From: CAWIUB01 sp963839175
GTDB taxonomy: Bacteria > Actinomycetota > Actinomycetes > Mycobacteriales > Jatrophihabitantaceae
Reading direction: 5' to 3'
Assembly: GCA_963839175.1 (NCBI GenBank)
Contig: CAWIUB010000036.1
Coordinates: 1-64,000 of the forward strand
DNA: 64,000 nt
A model generated the notes under the pieces. The model searched no databases. It worked only from the letters and a program-made list of their open reading frames with translations, and had not been told where the DNA came from. Below, piece by piece: positions 52,079 through 62,244 of the stretch (its first letter is position 1; each line of letters begins with the position of its first letter). The position numbers and the translations under genes were made by a program.

Positions 52079-52712
52079 GCGCGTGCTGGCGGATCCAAGT
52101 GTGCATGGCGATCCCGGCGGCGACGCCGGCGTTGATGGAACGGGTGGAGCCGAACTGGGTGATCGAGCAGACGAGCTCGGCTGCCGCCCGCGCGTCGGCC
52201 GTCAATCCCGAGCCCTCCTGCCCGAAGAGCAGCAGCGCTCGGCGGGGCAAGGCAACCGTCTCGAGCGGGACCGCGCCAGGCAGGTTGTCGACCGCGACGA
52301 TCGTGTAGTTGCTGCCGACCAGCTCGGCCACGGAGTTGACATGTCGCAGGTGCTGATAGCGGTCGGTCACCATGGCGCCGCGCCGGTTCCACCGGCGGCG
52401 TCCGATGATGATCACCTCTCGGGCCAGGAACGCGTTGGCCGTCCGGACGACCGTGCCGATATTCAAGTCGTGCCGCCAGTTCTCGATGGCGACCGCGAAA
52501 TCGTGCCGGCGGGTGTCGAGGTCGGCGACGATAGCGTCCACCCGCCAGTAGCGGTAGGCGTCCACCACATTGCGTCGGTCGCCGTGGGCGAGCAGATCGG
52601 GGTCGAGCCGCGGATCGTCCGGCCACGGTTGGGGGTGGGGGCCGACCCCGATCTCGAGGTCCGGCGTCGCGTCGGGCTCGGCACTGGATTGTGCAACGTT
52701 TGGCGGTCTCAC
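52068..52712 (-). CDS. SpoU/TrmH-family RNA 2'-O-methyltransferase
   Basis: A SPOUT-fold methyltransferase of about 214 residues. Its three motifs are IENWRHDLNIGTVVRTANAF (motif 1), LLLFGQEGSGLTADAR (motif 2) and CSITQFGSTRSINAGVAAGI (motif 3), with the knotted SAM site and catalytic Arg in place. The target RNA is not known. The start is uncertain: a hairpin occupies 52687-52733, so I placed the start at GTG 52712; a start closer to GVGPHPQPWPDDPRLDP is also possible. The pairing with pyrE matches mycobacterial gene order. Confidence 0.87.
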   Translation of the reverse strand: MRPPNVAQSSAEPDATPDLEIGVGPHPQPWPDDPRLDPDLLAHGDRRNVVDAYRYWRVDAIVADLDTRRHDFAVAIENWRHDLNIGTVVRTANAFLAREVIIIGRRRWNRRGAMVTDRYQHLRHVNSVAELVGSNYTIVAVDNLPGAVPLETVALPRRALLLFGQEGSGLTADARAAAELVCSITQFGSTRSINAGVAAGIAMHTWIRQHALYT

Positions 52713-52733
52713 ACGGCCAAAGGTTGCACAATC
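52687..52733. terminator. Hairpin between pyrE and the trmH-family gene
   Basis: GATTGTGCAACGTTTGGC (52687-52704) pairs with GCCAAAGGTTGCACAATC (52716-52733), 17 of 18 bases, with an 11-base loop. It begins 14 bases after the pyrE stop, the place of a terminator, though it may also be a repeat element. Confidence 0.65.
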
Positions 52734-52747
52734 GATGCGGGAACCGG

Positions 52748-53275
52748 TTACGCCAGCCCGAGGTCGGCCAGCGAGTAGGCCGCCCGGCACTCCAGTCCGG
52801 CGGCCCGGATCACCTCCCGACCGCCGCGGTCGACGATCAACGCCACGCCTGCCACGTCGGCCCCGGCCTCGCGCAACGCCTCCACGGCGGTAAGTGGGCT
52901 GCCGCCGGTGGTCGAGACGTCCTCAACGACGAGGACGCGACGGCCCGCGATATCGGGACCCTCCACCCGGCGCTGCATCCCGTGCTTCTTCTCCGCCTTC
53001 CGAACCACGAACGCGTCGACGCGACAAGCGCTCGCGTGCATGATCGCGGTGCCCACCGGGTCAGCGCCCAGCGTCAGCCCGCCCGCCGCGTCGTAGCTCC
53101 AGTCCGCGGTGAGGTCCAGCAGCACCCGCCCGACCAGTGGGGCAGCCACCCGGTGCAGCGTGATCCGCCGCAGGTCGATGTAATAGTCGGCCTGCTGGCC
53201 CGACGACAACGTGACCCGGCCAGGCACCACCGCCAGGTCCTTGATCAACGCCAGCAGGTCGTCGCGGTCGGTCAT
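52748..53275 (-). CDS. pyrE: Orotate phosphoribosyltransferase
   Basis: PyrE makes orotidine 5'-monophosphate from orotate and PRPP in pyrimidine synthesis. The 175-residue protein has the PRPP-binding motif RRVLVVEDVSTTGGSPLTAV, the SSGQQADYYIDLRRIT substrate segment and VRKAEKKHGMQRRVEG with the catalytic lysine. Normal length. It lies two bases after the SDR gene, in the same unit, and is followed by a hairpin. Confidence 0.96.
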   Translation of the reverse strand: MTDRDDLLALIKDLAVVPGRVTLSSGQQADYYIDLRRITLHRVAAPLVGRVLLDLTADWSYDAAGGLTLGADPVGTAIMHASACRVDAFVVRKAEKKHGMQRRVEGPDIAGRRVLVVEDVSTTGGSPLTAVEALREAGADVAGVALIVDRGGREVIRAAGLECRAAYSLADLGLA

Positions 53276-53277
53276 TC

Positions 53278-54048
53278 CTACAGCCCGCGGCGGCGCATGG
53301 CCTGACGCAGCAGCGGGCGGGGCACGTGTCGCGCCGCGCCCACCATTGCCTTGTACTTGACGTCAGGGATGCTGACCGGCTTGCCTTTGCGGGCGTCGGC
53401 GAGCCCGGCCGCCACGACGTCGTCAGCGTCGAGCCACATCCACTCTGGTACGCGTGACATGTCGACCTGGGCCCGCTCGTGGAACTCGGTGTGCATGAAG
53501 CCCGGGCAGACCGCGGTGACGCGGACCCCCGAACCGGCAAGCTGCACGGCCAGCGCCTCGCTGAACATCGTCACCCAGGCTTTGCTCGCCGAGTACGTCA
53601 CGTTGCGCCCACGCGGCACGAACCCCGAGACGGAGGAGACGTTGATGATCTCGCCCGCACCCCGTGCCGTCATCGCCCGCACCGCCGCATGGGTCAGCCG
53701 CAGCACGGCACGGACATTCAGGTCGAGCATCCGCTCTTCCACGGCGAGTTCCGTACGGCCGAATGCGCGGTAGGTGGCGATACCCGCGTTGTTGACGAGG
53801 ATCCCGATCGGCGCGTCGGCCGAGCCGATCCGTTCGGCGACCCGGTCACAGCCCTCGGTGGTGGTCAGGTCGGCCGACAGCGGCGTTGCCTGGACGCCGA
53901 ACCGCTGCTGCAGCGCGACCATCGTCGACTCCAGCCGCGCTTCGTCGCGGGCGACCAGCACCACGTCGTTGCCCTCGCCCGCCAGCGCCCGGGCGAACGA
54001 GGCGCCGAGTCCCGCGGTCGCACCGGTCACCAGAGCCGTGGTGCTCAT
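53278..54048 (-). CDS. Short-chain dehydrogenase/reductase
   Basis: A 256-residue classical SDR. The cofactor motif is TGATAGLGASFA, with ILVNNAGIATY, then the catalytic Ser in IINVSSVSGFV and the Y-x3-K in TYSASKAWVTM. The Arg at the end of strand 2 (VLVARDEARL) suggests NADP use. The substrate is unknown. Its ATG overlaps the stop of the upstream membrane-protein gene, and pyrE follows after two bases, so all three are cotranscribed. Confidence 0.9.
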   Translation of the reverse strand: MSTTALVTGATAGLGASFARALAGEGNDVVLVARDEARLESTMVALQQRFGVQATPLSADLTTTEGCDRVAERIGSADAPIGILVNNAGIATYRAFGRTELAVEERMLDLNVRAVLRLTHAAVRAMTARGAGEIINVSSVSGFVPRGRNVTYSASKAWVTMFSEALAVQLAGSGVRVTAVCPGFMHTEFHERAQVDMSRVPEWMWLDADDVVAAGLADARKGKPVSIPDVKYKAMVGAARHVPRPLLRQAMRRRGL

Positions 54049-54803
54049 CGGCCTCGTGACTTGCCGCGGCTCTTCGCCGGCGGGTTGACCGGCGCGCTGG
54101 TGCGGGCCTTGGCCTTGGTGCGCTGAGCGTCTGGCTTCGCCGACTTGGCCGGGGCGTCGGTTGTCGCGGACTTCGCCGGCGCGGGCTGCGGCGGCGGCTT
54201 CGGAGCGGACGGACGTGGGGCGAACAGCCCGCGCAGGCCCGGTGCTGGTGCGCCGGCCGGGTCCGCTCGGACAGGCTTGTTGGCATTAATAAAGGCCGTG
54301 CTGGGCGGAAGATTCACCGCGACAACCGCGGTGAGAAACGCCAGCGCGCCGATGAGGCAGGGGATCTTGGTCAACACGGGGAATTTGCCGATAACGCTCA
54401 ACGCAGGCAATGCGCCGATCAGGCTGAAGCCGAAGACCGAGGAGAGAACCCAGAGCCCGACCACCACCCAGCGAGTCCAGTGCGCGCCGCTGCGCACGCG
54501 TATAGCGATAAAGACGAGCAGGACAGCCGTCACCAGGCTGATCACCAGCTGCGAGGTGATGAACGCCGATATCGAACGGGAAATCTGCGACGGCAGCAGG
54601 TCGTGAGCCTTCTGCGCCTCCGTGTAGCTGCTAGTGATTGCTTTCTTGCTGGTCGTGTCGTGAGACTGCTCTTCGAGCCACGTCCGCGCTGCGAACAGTG
54701 TCAAGGCGGTCAGGACTGCGAAGGCCGCCGCCGTGATGAGTGCGGCCCAGGTGATCAAAATGGTCCGCGGTGGCTGGCCAGCCGTCCGGTCAATGTCAGT
54801 CAC
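54045..54803 (-). CDS. Four-TM membrane protein with basic Pro/Ala/Lys-rich tail
   Basis: A 252-residue protein from GTG 54803 (VTDIDRTAGQPPRTILITWA). It shows TM segments at about residues 14-38, 83-103, 110-135 and 140-165. Then follows a long low-complexity tail from PSAPKPPPQPAPAKSATTDA ending KSRGKSRGR. I recognise no family beyond the general actinobacterial type of small membrane proteins with a disordered cationic tail. It sits in the unit ahead of the SDR and pyrE genes. Confidence 0.7.
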   Translation of the reverse strand: MTDIDRTAGQPPRTILITWAALITAAAFAVLTALTLFAARTWLEEQSHDTTSKKAITSSYTEAQKAHDLLPSQISRSISAFITSQLVISLVTAVLLVFIAIRVRSGAHWTRWVVVGLWVLSSVFGFSLIGALPALSVIGKFPVLTKIPCLIGALAFLTAVVAVNLPPSTAFINANKPVRADPAGAPAPGLRGLFAPRPSAPKPPPQPAPAKSATTDAPAKSAKPDAQRTKAKARTSAPVNPPAKSRGKSRGR

Positions 54804-54918
54804 GCCGCGCAGTGTACGTGCGCGCCAGGCTGTCGTGTTCCGCTCGCCCGCGCAGAACGGCGCATAGCGGGACGGGCCGCTAGAGTCGAAGTACCGTCGC
54901 GCCGACCGGGAGGACTCC

Positions 54919-55599
54919 GTGACCACCCCGCCCGAGGACTCCGGCTCCCGGGAGCCATGGCGGCCTGAGCAGCCGCCCGACGGGCCTGCGACGGAAGCGG
55001 GCGAGCGCGATCCTGCGGCGCCGAGTTACCCGCCGGCCGGGCCCGAGCCATTCGATCCGTATCGCTTCGGGCCGCCGGGGCCGAACCCGTACGGCTACCC
55101 GGATCCGCTGGCCGCACAGCCACCGGCGCCCGAGCAGCCGTACCCGGCGCAGCAGTACCCGGCCGCGCCGGGTCCGTATCCGCCGGCCGGGACGCCCTAC
55201 CAGCAGGCCCCCTACCAGCCAGCCCCCGCGCATCAACGGGCCTATCCGGGTTCGTTTCCCCCGCCGCCGACGCACCAGTACGCCCAGCCACCGACTGGCA
55301 ACGGGAAGGCGATCGCCGCGTTGATCCTCGGGGTCCTGTCGATCATCCTGTTCTTCTTGTCGATCTTGGATATCCCGCTGTTCGTCCTCGGGATCGTCTT
55401 CGGCATCCTCGGGATCAAGGCGGCCAATCGGGGCGCGGGCGGCAAGGGCATGGCGACGGCCGGGCTGGTGTGCGCGATCATCGGCGCGCTGTGCTGCGTT
55501 GTATTCACCGGCTTCATCGTCAAGCGCGTCGTCGACTGCGGCAACAAGTACGACACCGGCACGGTTGCGTATGACCACTGCGTCCGCAACGGCAGCTGA
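54919..55599 (+). CDS. DUF4190 membrane protein with Pro/Tyr-rich N-terminus
   Basis: A 226-residue protein. Residues 1-125 are disordered and rich in Pro, Tyr, Gln and Ala (for example PYPAQQYPAAPGPYPPAGTP). The DUF4190 domain follows with two TMs (GKAIAALILGVLSIILFFL and GKGMATAGLVCAIIGALCCV) and a short cysteine-bearing tail. GTG 54919 is preceded by GGGAGGA. Members are common in actinobacteria, probably envelope proteins; no molecular function is known. Confidence 0.8.
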   Translation: MTTPPEDSGSREPWRPEQPPDGPATEAGERDPAAPSYPPAGPEPFDPYRFGPPGPNPYGYPDPLAAQPPAPEQPYPAQQYPAAPGPYPPAGTPYQQAPYQPAPAHQRAYPGSFPPPPTHQYAQPPTGNGKAIAALILGVLSIILFFLSILDIPLFVLGIVFGILGIKAANRGAGGKGMATAGLVCAIIGALCCVVFTGFIVKRVVDCGNKYDTGTVAYDHCVRNGS

Positions 55600-55604
55600 T
55601 CGCA

Positions 55605-56158
55605 GTGTCTGGTCCGCAGTGGGGAGCTGGCTGGTCGCAGCCGGGCGAGCCGATCGATCCGAACGTCGGCGCACCGCCGCCGTACGCATATCCGGCGCCA
55701 CCGCCGTACCCGTACTACGGCTACCCGCCGCCAGTCAACCGGCCCAGCAACGTAGTCGGGGCGAACGTCCTGGCCTACATCGCCGCGGGCCTGCTACTTC
55801 TTGCCGCCCTGCTCCTGTTCCTCGGCGCGTCGATCGTCAACTCACTGCATGACGCGACCACATTCGACGGCTTCGGCACCGAACTGGCGGTTGACGGAGC
55901 CCTGGATGTCATCCTCGCCGGCCTACTCATCGCCGGCGGTGTGCTGCTGACGAACCGGCAGTTCACCGGGCGGCTACTGATCACGATCAGCGCGGTGCTC
56001 TGCGCGGGCGTCGGAATCTACTGGGCCGTCCGTATACCGTCCGGCGGTATCGGGTTCTACGTCGTGCTGTTCGTGTCGCTTCCGGTGATCGCCGCGGCGC
56101 TGGCCTGGACGCCGTCGGCGTCCCAATGGCTGGGCAGCGCGCAGCGCGGCGGATATGG

Positions 56159-56162
<4 letters not shown>
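55605..56162 (+). CDS. Four-TM membrane protein with Pro/Tyr-rich N-terminus
   Basis: A 185-residue protein starting at a GTG (SGPQWGAGWSQPGEPID), six bases after the DUF4190 stop, so cotranscribed. The first 45 residues are Pro/Tyr-rich and echo the neighbouring protein; four TM segments follow (from GANVLAYIAAGLLLLAALLL). No family recognised. The stop codon shares CTAG (56159-56162) with the convergent clpB stop. Confidence 0.7.
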
Positions 56163-58735
<2,573 letters not shown>

Positions 58736-58819
58736 CGTGTCGTCGTCACCTCGGTGTGGGTTCGTCTCATATGGTCTGGCAGGCCGGCATAGGCCGTCCA
58801 GTGGTGTAACGACCGCAAA

Positions 58820-58840
58820 CTTGAGTCTGTTCCACTCAAT
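58820..58840 (-). promoter_or_regulatory. HAIR element (HspR operator) upstream of clpB
   Basis: CTTGAGT-N7-ACTCAAT (58820-58840) matches the HAIR consensus CTTGAGT-N7-ACTCAAG at 13 of 14 positions, about 85 bases before the clpB start. In Streptomyces and Mycobacterium, HspR bound here represses clpB and dnaK until heat stress. The hspR gene is not in this window. Confidence 0.88.
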
Positions 58841-58895
58841 TTGGTCGGAACTAAGATCGCCCCAGAGTGCTCACCAGCTGGCAAGGGAGACGCGG

Positions 58896-59921
58896 ATGTC
58901 CGCATCAGACCATTGGGTCGTTGTCGGCCTGGACAACGGAGGAACGAGCAACAACGCCACCGTGCTCGACGGCGATGGGCGCTTTCTCGTGGACCGGCTG
59001 GTCGAGACCGCAAGCCTCGTCCAAGACGGGCCGGATGCGGCGCTGGAGGCCTTGGAATTGTCGCTGACCAACGTGCTGACGCTGACCGGAACGTCCCGGT
59101 CGTCCGTGCGGGCCGTGGGACTGGACACCCCGGGCCCGGCCAGCGCGGACGGCGTCATCTCGGCCAAGGGCGCGACCAACTTCTCCGGGCCTGCCTGGCG
59201 CGGCTTCGACATCCGCGGTGCGCTGGAGAAGCGGCTGAGCATTCCCGTCGTCTACAACAACGACGGCAACGCCGCTGCGCTGTATGCCCACAGTACGCAT
59301 TTCGGCTCCCGCTCTGCGCATTGCTCGTCGGTGTCCGCGATTGTCGGCACGGGCCTGGGTGGCGGCATCATCGTCAACGGCGCAATCGTGCGCGGCGCGG
59401 CGGGAATGGCCGGCGAGCTGGGACACGTCTACATCCCGATGGAGGGACTGCTCGAGGACGGTCAGCGACTGCCGGTGTGCAACTGCAGCTTCACCGGCGA
59501 TGCTGAGAGCGTCGCCTCACTGACGGGCATCGAGAAGAACCTGCTGCCCTACTGGCTGACCCGGTTCCCGGATCATGAGCTGCGCCGGACCGGATCGATC
59601 GCCCAAGCGGCGAGGCTGGTGCGCTCCTACGGGGAGAAGGGCGACCCGCTTGCCGTGAAGATCTTCGAGCAGCAGGCCAAGGCCTTGGGTCGGCTGTTCA
59701 CGATCGCGGCCAACTTCACCGATCCGGACGCCTACTTCATCGGCGGAGGCGTCGTCGAGACGACGCCGCGGTTCCGGGACTGGTTCCTCGCGACCGTCCG
59801 GGAGCACACGGCGTTGCGTGAGGAGCAGGTCCGGGTCGCCGAGTTGGCGCTGGTGCCAGATCTGGATCGCGCGGGCGCACAAGGTTCCGCGCTCGCCGCC
59901 CTTGACTCCGTGCGGATCTAA
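58896..59921 (+). CDS. ROK-family sugar kinase or regulator-like protein
   Basis: A 341-residue ROK protein: ATP site VVVGLDNGGTSNNATVLD, then VYNNDGNAAALYAHSTHFGS and the catalytic/phosphate region IVGTGLGGGIIVNGAIVRGA. No N-terminal DNA-binding domain, so a kinase of glucose or N-acyl sugar type is likelier than a repressor. The usual zinc motif C-x-C-G-x2-G-C-x-E is degenerate (CNCSFTGDAE), and the usual HxG-E part appears as AGELGHVYIPM. ATG 58896 has AGGGAG upstream. Divergent from clpB. Confidence 0.85.
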   Translation: MSASDHWVVVGLDNGGTSNNATVLDGDGRFLVDRLVETASLVQDGPDAALEALELSLTNVLTLTGTSRSSVRAVGLDTPGPASADGVISAKGATNFSGPAWRGFDIRGALEKRLSIPVVYNNDGNAAALYAHSTHFGSRSAHCSSVSAIVGTGLGGGIIVNGAIVRGAAGMAGELGHVYIPMEGLLEDGQRLPVCNCSFTGDAESVASLTGIEKNLLPYWLTRFPDHELRRTGSIAQAARLVRSYGEKGDPLAVKIFEQQAKALGRLFTIAANFTDPDAYFIGGGVVETTPRFRDWFLATVREHTALREEQVRVAELALVPDLDRAGAQGSALAALDSVRI

Positions 59922-59937
59922 CCTCCTCAGGCGTCGC

Positions 59938-60213
59938 CTAGCGGCTGTTTTTCCTGCCCCGCTGCCAGCGGACAATCAGCGTGGCGAGCGCGCCGAGCGC
60001 TGCCGCGATGAGCAACGCGAGGAACAGCGGGGCGCGCACCTGCGGGATGATCAACCGCATCTTGACGCTGCGGGTGTTCTCGGCGAAGAAGACCACCAGC
60101 AGCACCAGCAGGATCGCGCCGATGACGAGCCTCGGCCCGATGCGGCGCTTGGCAGGGGCGCCCGGTGGCTCGCCGCCCGGTAGCTGGCCGGGCGACTGGG
60201 ACGGATCGCTCAT
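59938..60213 (-). CDS. LapA-domain (DUF1049) membrane protein
   Basis: A 91-residue protein with a short Pro-rich lead and two TM segments (PRLVIGAILLVLLVVFFAEN and PLFLALLIAAALGALATLIV), the LapA pattern with N-T-R-S-V-K-M-R between them. The family is linked to lipopolysaccharide assembly in Gram-negatives but its role in actinobacteria is unknown. Start ATG 60213. Convergent with the ROK gene, 16 bases apart. Confidence 0.82.
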   Translation of the reverse strand: MSDPSQSPGQLPGGEPPGAPAKRRIGPRLVIGAILLVLLVVFFAENTRSVKMRLIIPQVRAPLFLALLIAAALGALATLIVRWQRGRKNSR

Positions 60214-60301
60214 GCGCCCATGGTGCCGCCTCACGCCCGGGAGTCATAGCCGGCTCGCCAGTCCTGTCCCGGGGGGGTTGCGCGCCGAGTCCCGCACGGC
60301 C

Positions 60302-61290
60302 ATGCTGCAAATGACCCACCTGCACGGCGGATTCGTCGCCGGCGACAGCGACGGCAACCCGGCAGTCACCCCGGACGGCTTCGGCCCCGGCGACACGCAG
60401 ACGGTCTTCTACACCAACCAGCAGCCGCAGATGCCCGCCGCGCTGTTGTGGTTCCACGACCACGGCCTGGGCACCACCCGACTGAACGTGGTGGCCGGCC
60501 TGGCCGCCGCCTACATCCTGCGCGACGACTTCGACACCGGTGCGGAGCCGAACCCGATCGGCATCCCCGGCGGGGCATACGAGATCCCGCTGGTCATCCA
60601 GGACCGCCAGTTCAACCCGGACGGGACGCTCCGGTACCCCATCAGCGAGTTCCCGGGGGCGCCCTGGATCGGCGAGTACTTCGGTGACGTCATGCTGGTC
60701 AACGGCAAGGTGTGGCCGTACCTTTCCGTCGAGCCACGGCTGTACCGATTGCGGATCCTGAACGGCTGCAACGCCCGCATCGTGAACCTCGACATCGGCG
60801 GGACGCGGATGTGGCAGATCGGCGCCGAGAACGGACTGTGGGACCAGCCGGTGCCGGTCAGGCGGCTCATGCTCGCCCCCGCCGAGCGGGCCGACGTGAT
60901 CGTCGACTTCAGCAGGCTCGCCGGCCAGACGGCGGTGCTGATGAACCACAAGCCGCCGAAACCGATCTCGACCCCGGCCCCACCGCTGCCGCAGGTGATG
61001 CAGATCCGGGTCGGGACCACAGTCAGCCAGCCCGGCCCGACGACGATCCCGGCGAGCCTTCCCGGGCGCGCCGCCAACGTCCCCGGCCCGGTCGTGACGA
61101 CTCGTTACATCACCCTGAACGAGGTCGCCGCGGAGACCGACCACTGGTTCCTCAACCTCAACGCCGTGCACTTCCGCGAACCGAGCCAGCCGATCACCGC
61201 AACGGAGACGCCGCGGGTCGGGACGGTCGAGGACTGGGTCTACGTCAACCTGACCGAGGACACCCACCCGATCCACAACCATCTGGCCCG
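60302..61290 (+). pseudogene. Multicopper oxidase (CotA-like), truncated at both ends
   Basis: The frame holds copper-ligand blocks of a CotA/bilirubin-oxidase-type multicopper oxidase: MTHLHGGFV, LLWFHDHGLGTTRLNVVAGL and, at the end, TEDTHPIHNHLA. Before 60302 the conserved N-terminal cupredoxin is missing, and after 61290 the last ligands (the H-C-H block) are lost, replaced by IS110-type sequence. So it is a remnant that cannot bind all four coppers. It marks the left edge of the second scarred region. Confidence 0.82.
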
Positions 61291-61398
61291 AAAATACGAC
61301 ACCACCGGAGCAGGCGGCAGCCACCCGGCGGAGCGCCGCGGAGCCGGGTTTCCGCAGGACGGACCAGTAGCGGTGTTTGGTTATGGTGACGTTGACGG

Positions 61399-62195
61399 TC
61401 AGGCGGCCTGTCCGTCGACGGACTCGAGGGTGACCTTATAGCCCAGGCGTTGCAGGCTGCGCAGGTGGCTGGCGACCTGGCGACGGTGATGCATGCGGGT
61501 CTCGTAGTAGTCGACGCCGAGGTCGTGGTAATCGGCGGTGGGATCGGAAAGCAGTGCGTGGGCGATGGTAAGGATGGTGTTGCCGACGGCGACCTGGGCT
61601 TTGGCCTTGCCCCGGCGTTTGGCCAGCCGCCGATAGCGCGCCCCGAGCCGGGTCCGGGTCCGCCCGGCGGCGACGGACGCCTCGCCGAGCACCCCGGCGA
61701 CGTAGCGGTTGCCCTTGCCGCGGGAGTTGCGGCCTTTGCGCTTGCCGGCCGACTGTTTGACCTGCGGGCAATACTTCGCCCAGGACACCAGGTGCCCGGC
61801 GGTGGCGAATACGCTCATGTCCACCCCGATCTCGGCGATCAGGTCCTGGGCGGCGCTGCGACCGATCCCGGTGATGCCGTCCAACTGGACGACCTGCCGT
61901 TCAAAAGGGGTGATCAGCTCCTCCACCTGGGCGGTCAGCTTGTCGATCTGGGCGGTCAGCCGGTCAACATTGTCCAACATCATCTGGAGCACGAAGGCGT
62001 GGTGATCGGTGAACGTGTCCGCCCCGTCCAGCGCCTCCTGCAACGCCGAGATCTTCACCCGCAGCCGGCCACGGGCCAGCTGCGCCAGCGCCTTCGGATC
62101 CCGGCAGCCGCCGATCAGCGCCTCCATGATCTGCCGGGCGGACACCCCGTGCAGATCCGAGACCACCACCGACAGCTTCAGCAGGGCTTTTCTGA
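61399..62195 (-). pseudogene. IS110-family transposase, 5'-truncated
   Basis: About 265 codons of an IS110 transposase from LLKLSVVVSDLHGVSARQIM to SVDGQAA. The C-terminal transposase_20 domain is intact (QLDGITGIGRSAAQDLIAEI, SWAKYCPQVKQSAGKRKGRN and then GNRYVAGVLGEASVAAGRTR), but the N-terminal DEDD RuvC-like domain is missing. The homology ends near 62195, close to the integrase gene. The product, if made from the ATG at 62169, would be inactive. Confidence 0.82.
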
Positions 62196-62244
62196 ACTAA
62201 ATGATCTTGCTCTGGCACTGTGGGGTGGCATTCGGGCTTGGGGT

